Origin: JBGOUJ01 sp041477005
Lineage (GTDB): Bacteria; Acidobacteriota; Terriglobia; Bryobacterales; JACQDG01
Direction: 5' to 3'
DNA length: 8,624 nucleotides
Assembly (NCBI GenBank): GCA_041477005.1
Contig: JBGOUJ010000334.1
Span: 1-8,624 of the forward strand
A program made the translations under genes and the position numbers. Shown one piece after another: positions 1-4,716 of the stretch (position 1 is the first letter of the stretch; each line of letters starts with the position of its first letter). A model generated the notes under the pieces. The model worked only from the letters and a program-made list of their open reading frames with translations. It searched no databases and was not told where the DNA came from.

Positions 1-133
1 CGGCGATGTTATCGTTGCGCGTCTCGACCCCGAGCACCTCGCGCACTCCCACGATCAGAGCATCGCGGTGGGTCGGGCCGGCGCCGCGCAGCAGGGTTCC
101 GTCGATGTCAAACAGCGCCAGGATCGGGGTCAT
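1..133 (-). CDS. HAD-superfamily hydrolase, N-terminal part (runs off left edge)
   Basis: Only the first 44 codons are inside the window. The protein starts MTPILALFDIDGTLLRGAG, and residues 9-13 (DIDGT) are HAD motif I, DxDGT, with the nucleophilic first Asp and the acid/base second Asp. The following stretch (THRDALIVGVREVLGVE) fits the helical cap start of phosphoglycolate-phosphatase-like members. Family knowledge: these cytoplasmic enzymes hydrolyse phosphate esters of small metabolites with Mg2+. The substrate cannot be told from this fragment. The ATG at 133-131 directly precedes the motif-bearing strand, as usual in the family. The gene is divergent from a macro-domain gene remnant that begins about 30 bases away. 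HAD identity is fairly sure; the subfamily is not. Confidence 0.85.
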   Translation of the reverse strand, partial: MTPILALFDIDGTLLRGAGPTHRDALIVGVREVLGVETRNDNIA

Positions 134-139
134 AGTGGG

Positions 140-229
140 GCTCAGCGTTACTATATCAATCGTGGAAGTGAAGATCGGCAACAGCGTCTTGGTTTCGTGG
201 GAGGGCGACATCACGAAGGTTCCGAGAGG
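140..229 (+). pseudogene. Truncated 5' end of a macro-domain gene (second copy of the 2610 gene start)
   Basis: This stretch aligns with the start of the intact macro gene at about 2592-2680. From 147 the first 72 bases differ at about 9 positions, counted by eye (about 87% identity). The encoded peptide from a GTG at 162 is VEVKIGNSVLVSWEGDITK, against MEVKIGDSILALWEGDITK in the intact gene. The match includes the TACTAT box just upstream and ends near 228, after a one-base slip (gaagg versus gaag) that breaks the frame. Nothing macro-like follows on the plus strand; the next sequence is the 3' flank of darG. It therefore looks like a gene start cut off when the DarTG cassette arrived, or a partial duplication. 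The similarity is seen directly; the history is inferred. Confidence 0.75.
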
Positions 230-292
230 ATCGCCGCACGTTGGGATGTTGCGCTCGCCTCTCGGCCAGTTCGGGCTCCCTTACGAGGGCCG

Positions 293-1342
293 TCAACTGC
301 CCGACGGAGCTAACCAACGCTGATCGGCCAGAAGCTGCCACGCGAGACGGATCTGCTTGGCTCCGAATATGCGTTTCCGATCGCTCCAAGCATACGTCTC
401 CCGAGCGGCCTCATCGGCAGAACTAGCCCCCTCGCGAGCGCACACCCAATGCACTGTCGCCAACAACTCCATGCCGTAGGGGGTCTCGAACCCGTGAATG
501 AGACGGGCGACTCGGTCGAAGCGAGCCCTGGTGTCTGGGTGCGACACAATGAAAGCTGCGGCGGATTCGGATGCCCCCGGCAGCAGTTCGATCGGTCTGT
601 CAGGCCTATCATCGGCATCGCCATATCCAGTGATCAAGTGCCCTTCGATAAGGGTAAGCACATGACGCAGGTTCTTCGCGTAGGGACCGTACGTTCCCTT
701 CTCATACCTGAGATTCAAGCGCTCGCCCGCCTCCTGCATGAAGTACATCAATTTGTGGATCTCCAGGAGGGAAACCACTGGGTCCAGGACAGCCGCAAGG
801 TAGCGATCCATCAGCTCGATAAGGACTGCTCTCCCCGGCGTCATGCGCGGTGTCCGGTGTTCCTTGACCATATGTTCCGGCTTCGGAGCGCCGACCGGCT
901 CAAATAGGAGTACGCGCACATCGGGTAGCTCATCGAATGCCCGAACAATTCTGGGCCGTACCAGGCGCCAGTCTAGGCCTCCCAGTCCGCAACCCAGAGG
1001 GGGTACGGCGAGCGACTGGATTCCGCGATTCCTGATTTCCTCGATCAGCGCGTGCAAACCGGCGTCGATGTCTTCCATACGGCTATGGCCCTTCCAATGC
1101 CGTTTGGTCGGGAAATTAATTATGAAGCGGGGACCGGCCAGCAGGCCGGTTTCGTATACGAACATCTCGCCCGGGCGTACTTCCTCCCGCGCGCAGGCTC
1201 TTTCGTAGGCCCTGAAGTTCTCGGGAAAGGCCTTGCGAAATTGAAGAGCGATGCCCCTCCCCATAATGCCCACGCAATTGACGGTATTGACGAGAGCCTC
1301 GGCTCCGGCCTGCAATATGTCACCGCGCATTAGCTCGATCAC
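293..1342 (-). CDS. darG: DarG: macro-domain DNA ADP-ribosylglycohydrolase antitoxin
   Basis: From the GTG at 1342 this is a 349-residue protein, a normal length for DarG. Residues 1-155 are the macro domain: RGDILQAGAEALVNTVNCVG with the ADP-ribose-binding Asn pair, the GIMGRGIALQFRKAFP loop, NFPTKRHWK with Lys80, and PPLGCGLGGLDW. Lys80 falls at the number of the catalytic lysine reported for Thermus DarG. Residues ~165-349 form the DarG C-terminal domain (LLEIHKLMYFMQ, YGPYAKNLRHVL), which in characterised systems binds and blocks DarT. Known role: it removes ADP-ribose from DNA thymidines and neutralises DarT in the cytoplasm. I prefer GTG1342 to ATG1369 because 1369 lies inside darT and family members start just before the (M)xxxxGD strand. 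The start lies 14 bases after the darT stop, with GAGG about 12 bases upstream, so the two genes form one operon. Certain as a DarG; the start is less sure. Confidence 0.95.
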   Translation of the reverse strand: MIELMRGDILQAGAEALVNTVNCVGIMGRGIALQFRKAFPENFRAYERACAREEVRPGEMFVYETGLLAGPRFIINFPTKRHWKGHSRMEDIDAGLHALIEEIRNRGIQSLAVPPLGCGLGGLDWRLVRPRIVRAFDELPDVRVLLFEPVGAPKPEHMVKEHRTPRMTPGRAVLIELMDRYLAAVLDPVVSLLEIHKLMYFMQEAGERLNLRYEKGTYGPYAKNLRHVLTLIEGHLITGYGDADDRPDRPIELLPGASESAAAFIVSHPDTRARFDRVARLIHGFETPYGMELLATVHWVCAREGASSADEAARETYAWSDRKRIFGAKQIRLAWQLLADQRWLAPSGS

Positions 1343-1356
1343 TTTACGTGTCGCCC

Positions 1357-2028
1357 TCAGTAGTACCACGCCGGCGCCACAACCACGTCAGGTCGATGGC
1401 GTGCAGCGCTGGTCACACTCGTCACCTGCCGCGCAACTTGAGAGTCGATCGCACCAATGCGTTCGACCAACTCCCAGGGAAAGGATTCTTCCACCAAGAA
1501 CTCTGCTTGCTTACCTTCCTTCACATCGGGATCCCGCCAGTCGGTTTGCCCGATCGCCTGCCAGTCCAACATGTCGAGCAGATCGGTGTCGTTGAAAAAC
1601 TCTGCGTAGTACGCGCCAGCGTTTCCTTTGCTGAAGGCCCAGCGCTTACCTGTAGCGCTGGCCCACCCTATCGTAGCGTGGAGGTCTGCCTGGAGATGCA
1701 CGATTGGGCGCTGGCCTCCCTGATAGATGAGACCGGGACTGTTGGCTCTGTGCAGGATGTACAACATGATAGAGCGGGGGCAGAAGTAAAAGGGAACGTA
1801 CTGACCGACCTTCGTGCCAGGGTGGCAGTGCACCTCCAATTCTTCGAGTCGTCGGCGCTTGATTTCGCTCATCCCCACGATTGTGCATTCCAATCCCTGG
1901 CGAATACGCTCCGCGTCCGACCAGACCACATTATCGACGATCTTAGATATGTTCTCCACGTGCGTTATGTGGTAGATCTTCCGGCTCTGTGGAGCTGTGG
2001 ACACAAGCTCCCATTCTAGCTGTTCCAC
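1357..2028 (-). CDS. darT: DarT: NAD+-dependent ssDNA thymidine ADP-ribosyltransferase toxin
   Basis: A 223-residue DarT (DUF4433) protein of typical length. Visible family motifs are YHITHVENISKI (residues 19-30, NAD-binding ARTT-fold start), the arginine cluster MSEIKRRRLEEL (53-64, where an Arg assists thymidine deprotonation in studied DarTs), YVPFYFCPRSIMLYILH (77-93), and KQAEFLVEESFPWELV (173-188). Glu176 of the last is the probable catalytic glutamate. Family knowledge: DarT transfers ADP-ribose from NAD+ onto thymidine in single-stranded DNA motifs, blocking replication, and acts as an anti-phage abortive-infection toxin. All key motifs are intact, so the toxin is probably active. 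The start is a GTG at 2028; another GTG at 2004 keeps every motif and also fits. Neither has a good ribosome site, which would keep toxin translation low. It is followed immediately by darG. Confidence 0.95.
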   Translation of the reverse strand: MEQLEWELVSTAPQSRKIYHITHVENISKIVDNVVWSDAERIRQGLECTIVGMSEIKRRRLEELEVHCHPGTKVGQYVPFYFCPRSIMLYILHRANSPGLIYQGGQRPIVHLQADLHATIGWASATGKRWAFSKGNAGAYYAEFFNDTDLLDMLDWQAIGQTDWRDPDVKEGKQAEFLVEESFPWELVERIGAIDSQVARQVTSVTSAARHRPDVVVAPAWYY

Positions 2029-2187
2029 CCCAGGGCATCCCGCCCAGGCCGGCGCGGGTTGCGCTGATGCAGCGGAATACGCACCGGCCCTCCAGCGTGC
2101 CGCGTACGCTCACGGGTCGGCCGCCCCACGGGTTACAGGACTGCTGATGAAACGTCCGATTCCAGGTCGCCATTCTGACCTTCGTCC

Positions 2188-2391
2188 TCAGATCGTCTCG
2201 GGCGTCGGTGGCTTCGGCTGCCGACCGCCTACGTCACTCAGCCCAAACTGGGCGACCACCCGCGCCAGACGATCGCGAACACTCTCGATCCGGCTTTCGG
2301 CAAGCCGGTTGTGGCGCGTGGCCCACGAGGACAAATCGCCCCGACCACGGCTGCTCTCTGTAGCCCCGCAAGTCACGCCGGGATCTTGCAT
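2188..2391 (-). CDS. Small ORF between the dar promoter and darT, unrecognised
   Basis: A possible 67-residue protein starting MQDPGVTCGATESSRGRGDL, with a likely helical middle (RLAESRIESVRDRLARVVAQF) and a Pro-rich tail ending PPTPETI. Its ATG lies about 14 bases downstream of the predicted transcription start of the dar promoter, so it would be the first gene of the operon. Third codon positions are fairly GC-rich, as expected for coding DNA here. Against it: no clear ribosome site, no family I recognise, and an alternative frame from an ATG at 2399 is also open for about 54 codons. If real it could be a small regulator reading the adjacent palindrome, but nothing seen proves a DNA-binding fold. 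Confidence 0.3.
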   Translation of the reverse strand: MQDPGVTCGATESSRGRGDLSSWATRHNRLAESRIESVRDRLARVVAQFGLSDVGGRQPKPPTPETI

Positions 2392-2433
2392 TCGCCATTT
2401 GTTCGCCTAACATTATGGCGAAAAAATAGCGAA
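2391..2433. promoter_or_regulatory. Nested palindromic operator with four half-sites
   Basis: Four copies of one 7-base half-site lie in perfect mirror arrangement: TTCGCCA (2391-2397), TTCGCCT (2402-2408), then TGGCGAA (2416-2422) and TAGCGAA (2427-2433). The spacings are 4, 7 and 4 bases. Inner and outer pairs share the same centre, 2412. The array covers the -10 box and predicted start of the dar promoter. This is what two cooperatively bound dimers of a repressor would need, which suggests autoregulation or phage-responsive control of the toxin-antitoxin operon. The protein that binds it is unknown. Confidence 0.65.
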
Positions 2434-2440
2434 AGTTCAA
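2412..2440 (-). promoter_or_regulatory. Sigma-70-type promoter of the darTG operon
   Basis: On the minus strand the -35 box is TTGAAC (2440-2435) and the -10 box is CATAAT (2417-2412), separated by exactly 17 bases. Both are close to the TTGACA/TATAAT consensus. The predicted start of transcription is near 2405, reading toward darT. The -10 box sits in the centre of the nested palindrome, so a bound repressor would block polymerase. Confidence 0.7.
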
Positions 2441-2576
2441 CCGGTGCCGGCGCGTCCCGGCGCGCCCGCGCGGCGGGTGATGGCTAACAGCCCGGGGGCA
2501 GGCCCCGTAGGTGGATCCATCCCGATTCACACCGCCTCCCTGTGCCTGCTCGGCGCGAAGAACTAAACCCTAGATC

Positions 2577-2605
2577 CCGACACCGCGGCCCGCTCAGGTT
2601 ACTAT
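2577..2605 (+). promoter_or_regulatory. Probable promoter of a leaderless macro-domain mRNA
   Basis: CCGACA (2577-2582), a 17-base spacer and TACTAT (2600-2605) fit a sigma-70 promoter with a weak -35. The two in-frame ATGs at 2610 and 2613 begin 4 and 7 bases after the -10 box, and no Shine-Dalgarno sequence is present. Transcription would therefore start at or next to the start codon. The TACTAT box is kept in the truncated copy at 149-154, whereas the -35 is not. Confidence 0.45.
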
Positions 2606-2609
2606 ATCA

Positions 2610-3188
2610 ATGATGGAAGTGAAAATCGGCGACAGCATCCTGGCTTTGTGGGAGGGTGACATCACGAAGTTCCCGGCCGACGGCATCGTCAATGCGGCCA
2701 ATTCGGCCCTGGCCGGCGGGGGCGGCGTGGATGGCGCGATCCACCGCGCCGGCGGCCCGTCGCTCATGCGCGAGCTCGACGCCATTCGCTCCCGGCAGGG
2801 CGGCTGCCCGACCGGCTCGGCGGTGGTGACCGGAGCGGGGAAGCTGCCGGCGCGCTTCGTGTTCCACGCGGTCGGGCCGGTGTATCGCGACGGCCGGCAG
2901 GGCGAGCCGGAACTGCTCGCCTCCTGTTATCGCACCTGCCTGCGGTTGGCCGAGGAGCAAGGCGCCCAGACCGTCTCCTTTCCGTCCATCAGCACGGGCG
3001 TCTATGGATACCCTCTCGCAGACGCGGCGGAGGTGGCCGTCCGGACTGTGGCCGAGCACTTGGGCCGGTCTGAATGCCGCATCCGGCGGGTGACCTTGGT
3101 GCTGTTCGGCGCCCCGGCGTTCCAGAATTACAGCCGGGTGCTACAATCAATCGTATGCAGTTCCTCCGGGCCGGCGAGCAGCAGTTGA
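2610..3188 (+). CDS. Macro-domain ADP-ribose / O-acetyl-ADP-ribose hydrolase (MacroD/YmdB-like)
   Basis: A 192-residue single-domain macro protein (191 if it starts at the second ATG, 2613, which suits a leaderless transcript better). Seen: WEGDITKFPADGIVNAANS (adenine-binding Asp and the Asn pair), GGGGVDGAIHRAGG with the catalytic-loop Asp of the MacroD/YmdB class, a VTGAGKLPARFVFHAVGP strand, and SISTGVYGYPLADAA, the phosphate-binding loop. Family knowledge: these cytoplasmic enzymes hydrolyse O-acetyl-ADP-ribose and remove mono-ADP-ribose from acidic residues; some act on nucleic-acid ends. Length and motifs are complete, so it should be active. The tail after about residue 178 (VCSSSGPASSS) is low-complexity and is also the start of the next gene in another frame. 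It lies beside darTG, but its macro type differs from that of DarG, so I do not assume it belongs to the toxin system. Confidence 0.93.
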   Translation: MMEVKIGDSILALWEGDITKFPADGIVNAANSALAGGGGVDGAIHRAGGPSLMRELDAIRSRQGGCPTGSAVVTGAGKLPARFVFHAVGPVYRDGRQGEPELLASCYRTCLRLAEEQGAQTVSFPSISTGVYGYPLADAAEVAVRTVAEHLGRSECRIRRVTLVLFGAPAFQNYSRVLQSIVCSSSGPASSS

Positions 3189-3655
3189 TCTTCCTGGAAC
3201 TGGACCGCGACGTCGTGACGGGCCTGGCGAAGCAGGCCGGGTTCGAATGCACCCTCGAGGACGAGGGCCGGCGGGTGGTGCTCGATCTGACGCCGGTCGC
3301 CTCCAAGGACCCGCTGTTGCTGTTCGACGCCGCCGATCCGGCCAACCTGGGGTGGTTCTCCCGCTGCCAGTTCTACGTCGACGGCCGCACCGGCGCCGTG
3401 CTGCAGACCCCTCTCGGCATCGCCAACTGCCGGGACCCGGAAGGCCGGCTGAAGCAGAGCCTGCGGGTCTCGATCGCCAAAGAGCTTCCAGCCGGCTTTC
3501 ATCTGCCGGGCCAGCAGCCGGTTACCGAGCAGGTGGTTTACGCCTTGCTATATAACCTCCTGGCCGCCCTGCGCAGCACCGGGGTGGCGGTTTGCGGGGG
3601 TCCGGTCGTGGTTCCCCTGGCTGGGCGTACCGAGCGGACTGGAGCTCGTAACTAA
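3155..3655 (+). CDS. Hypothetical protein overlapping the macro gene
   Basis: A 166-residue protein starting MQFLRAGEQQLIFLELDRDV. I do not recognise the family. It looks soluble, with no signal peptide or clear membrane span. It alternates acidic strand-like stretches (EGRRVVLDLTPVASKDPLLLFDA) with a middle FYVDGRTGAVLQTPLGIANC and a helical C-terminal part (QQPVTEQVVYALLYNLLAAL). The reading frame opens upstream to 3074, but I chose ATG3155. A TACAAT box (3142-3147) ends 7 bases before it, matching the leaderless arrangement of the preceding gene, and an earlier start would cover much more of the conserved macro domain. It overlaps the macro gene by 34 bases in another frame, so the pair may also be co-transcribed. 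The first codons double as the macro protein's divergent tail. Confidence 0.7.
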   Translation: MQFLRAGEQQLIFLELDRDVVTGLAKQAGFECTLEDEGRRVVLDLTPVASKDPLLLFDAADPANLGWFSRCQFYVDGRTGAVLQTPLGIANCRDPEGRLKQSLRVSIAKELPAGFHLPGQQPVTEQVVYALLYNLLAALRSTGVAVCGGPVVVPLAGRTERTGARN

Positions 3656-3699
3656 GATCTTATCCTCATTTAGTCTCAGTACCTGAGTACCACCGCAAA

Positions 3700-3842
3700 T
3701 TGAAACTACTGTTCTATTGTTGCCGGGGGTGCTTTCAGGCCAGAATGGTTGCGTACCAGGGACGACTAACTGAAGAACGCCGGGGGGACGAACTTCAGTG
3801 AAGTCAAAAAGGCTGGCCCAATAAGCCAGCCTTTCTTTTTTT
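3700..3842 (+). ncRNA. Putative small RNA, array copy 1
   Basis: About 143 bases from the conserved TTGAAAC element to the end of a T-tract. The 3' half folds clearly. An outer stem GACT (3764-3767)/AGTC (3802-3805) and an inner stem ACTGAAG (3769-3775)/CTTCAGT (3793-3799) enclose a 17-base loop, AACGCCGGGGGGACGAA. An intrinsic terminator follows. The 5' half (3700-3763) differs most from the other copies around 3722-3742. The 5' end is not defined: I found no convincing promoter boxes, so transcription may begin upstream. The function is unknown. The RNA call rests on copy-to-copy preservation of pairing, not on recognising a family. Confidence 0.6.
3811..3842 (+). terminator. Intrinsic terminator of array copy 1
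   Basis: The stem GGCTGGC (3811-3817)/GCCAGCC (3825-3831) has a 7-base loop and is followed by TTTCTTTTTTT. A five-A run before the stem also gives a short T-run on the other strand, so weak termination in both directions is possible. Confidence 0.8.
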
Positions 3843-3937
3843 CCACCTCTCACACAGGGTGGTCCTCTTCTCTCGGATCTGCGAAGGCGCGGCTCTCGAA
3901 TCCAAGGCCAGGCGAAACCGGAGTCACAACCGAACAT

Positions 3938-4070
3938 TTGAAACTACCGCTCCCTTGTTGTGGACGCCGCGTGCCTGAAAGAATGGCTGCGCAGCAGGCA
4001 TGCATGGAGTCCAGTGAAGTCAAGGAAAGGCCGATTCCAAAGGCCCCAAAAGCATTTTCTCTTTTGCCGC
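3938..4070 (+). ncRNA. Degenerate array copy 2 of the putative small RNA
   Basis: It keeps the 5' TTGAAAC element, the CTTGTTGTGG segment, AGAATGGCTGCG and the AGTGAAGTCAA segment. It lacks about 25 bases covering the 5' arm and G-rich loop of the central hairpin. The terminator is also damaged: only GGCC (about 4029-4032)/GGCC (about 4042-4045) can pair, and the T-run is broken by other bases. It is best read as a decayed, probably non-functional copy, or one whose transcript reads on into copy 3. Confidence 0.5.
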
Positions 4071-4162
4071 CCCTCGCGTTGAGATGGTCTTCTTCTTCCC
4101 CACTCCTTTCCTCTCCTCTGACTTGGATTCAATCCGGATGGAGCCGAAGTACTGCCGCAAAA

Positions 4163-4306
4163 TTGAAACCACCGTTCTATTGTTGTGGGAGGCCGCTTTC
4201 TGAGAGAATGACTGCGTAACACGGACGACTAACTGGGGAACGCCGGGGGGACGGACTTCAGTGAAGTCAAAGAAAGGCTGGCCCAAAAGGCCAGCCTTTC
4301 TTTTTT
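4163..4306 (+). ncRNA. Putative small RNA, array copy 3
   Basis: About 144 bases. The outer stem is GACT (4227-4230)/AGTC (4265-4268). The inner stem is ACTGGGG (4232-4238)/CTTCAGT (4256-4262), where two A-to-G changes relative to copies 1 and 4 turn A-U pairs into G-U wobbles and keep the stem. The 17-base loop differs from the other copies by one base near its 3' end (GGA instead of GAA), and its ACGCCGGGGGGACG core is unchanged. The 5' part carries GGAGGCCGCTTTC, which can form a small hairpin also possible in copy 4. Confidence 0.6.
4276..4306 (+). terminator. Intrinsic terminator of array copy 3
   Basis: A perfect 8-bp stem GGCTGGCC (4276-4283)/GGCCAGCC (4289-4296) with loop CAAAA is followed by TTTCTTTTTT. 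It is the same terminator as copy 1 with one more base pair. Confidence 0.85.
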
Positions 4307-4389
4307 CCGCCCCCGTAAGATGCTCCTCTGCCCCTTCTCTTCTCTCTTCTCTCGAATCCCGGCCAGTGAAGCCAGAGTACTAGCGCAAA

Positions 4390-4530
4390 TTGAAACTACT
4401 GCTCTATTGTTGTGGAGGCCGCTTCCTGAGAGAATGGCTGCGTACCAGGGACGACTAACTGAAGAACGCCGGGGGGACGAACTTCAGTAAAGTCAAAAAG
4501 AGGCCGGCCCAAAAGGCTGGCCTTTTTTTT
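4390..4530 (+). ncRNA. Putative small RNA, array copy 4
   Basis: About 141 bases and the most regular copy. A small 5' hairpin GGAGG-CCG-CTTCC is followed by the central hairpin: GACT (4453-4456)/AGTC (4491-4494) and ACTGAAG (4458-4464)/CTTCAGT (4482-4488), with the loop identical to copy 1. A terminator with a different stem follows. From the AGAATGG element to the end of the central hairpin it differs from copy 1 at only about two positions, although the flanking 5' segments differ more. Selection on the hairpin would explain this. Confidence 0.6.
4501..4530 (+). terminator. Intrinsic terminator of array copy 4
   Basis: A 9-bp stem AGGCCGGCC (4501-4509)/GGCTGGCCT (4515-4523) with loop CAAAA is followed by T8. 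Relative to copy 3, one pair has changed from T-A to C-G (both bases changed) and one from G-C to G-U, so pairing is kept although the sequence is not. Confidence 0.85.
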
Positions 4531-4716
4531 GGCCTCTACCTCTGGCCCAGCGCCCAGGTCCACTCCAAACCCTATTTGCCCGCGCGGTTTCGAAAGAATG
4601 GAGCCGCCAAGCCAGAGGGCGCCCCAGCGACGCCAGAGATCCAGAGGGCGCTCGCTGGCCCTGCGGTCCCATTTCTTTGCTAGAATTCGGCTAGCCTGAC
4701 AAGGAGGCAATTCTCT

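Larger units (their letters stand above)
2029..2609. other. Upstream region of the dar cassette without a convincing gene
   Basis: About 580 bases separate darT from the macro gene. The half next to darT (2029-2400) is transcribed from the dar promoter. It holds only the doubtful 67-residue ORF and a second doubtful minus-strand ORF (1943-2173, starting MATWNRTFHQQSCNPWGGRP), which has a reasonable AAGG ribosome site but overlaps the darT start by 86 bases. The middle (2391-2440) is the operator and promoter. The remaining part (2441-2590) is very GC-rich with several short self-complementary stretches and no gene I can support. The long leader may be a decayed gene or a regulatory 5' untranslated region. 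Confidence 0.5.
3656..4560 (+). repeat. Tandem array of four ~230-base units carrying small-RNA modules
   Basis: A 1060-base gap between genes contains four direct repeats. A shared TTGAAAC element marks each unit, at 3700, 3938, 4163 and 4390, giving periods of 238, 225 and 227 bases. Each unit has the conserved module (about 142 bases), then a CT-rich tract (for example 4318-4355), then a partly conserved lead-in. That lead-in has TCTCGAATCC at 3894 and about 4350, and GAGTAC or a variant just before the module. No convincing protein gene lies here. No transposase, terminal inverted repeats or target duplications were seen, so serial tandem duplication fits better than independent insertions. 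Confidence 0.85.

Noticed and set aside
1343..1369. Upstream ATG start for darG (1369)
   Set aside because: It lies inside darT and adds nine residues (MVLLRATRK) not expected in the family. The GTG at 1342 gives the usual N-terminus and places the catalytic lysine at 80.
1348..2019. 223-codon plus-strand ORF
   Set aside because: It lies antisense to darT, which matches the DarT family over its whole length.
3074..3154. N-terminal extension of the hypothetical gene to 3074
   Set aside because: It would overlap the conserved macro domain by 115 bases and is Pro/Gly-rich without support. The ATG at 3155 sits 7 bases after a TACAAT box.
3548..4530. Repeated minus-strand peptide (FDFTEVRPPGVLQLVVPGTQ) in three array units
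   Set aside because: The peptide recurs because the DNA recurs. The frames have no ribosome sites, end differently, and cross terminators with T-tracts oriented for plus-strand RNA. The base changes preserve RNA pairing rather than protein.
3690..4535. CRISPR array or MITE family
   Set aside because: Units are ~230 bases with no short identical repeats and unique spacers. There are no terminal inverted repeats or target duplications, and the copies are head-to-tail at regular spacing.
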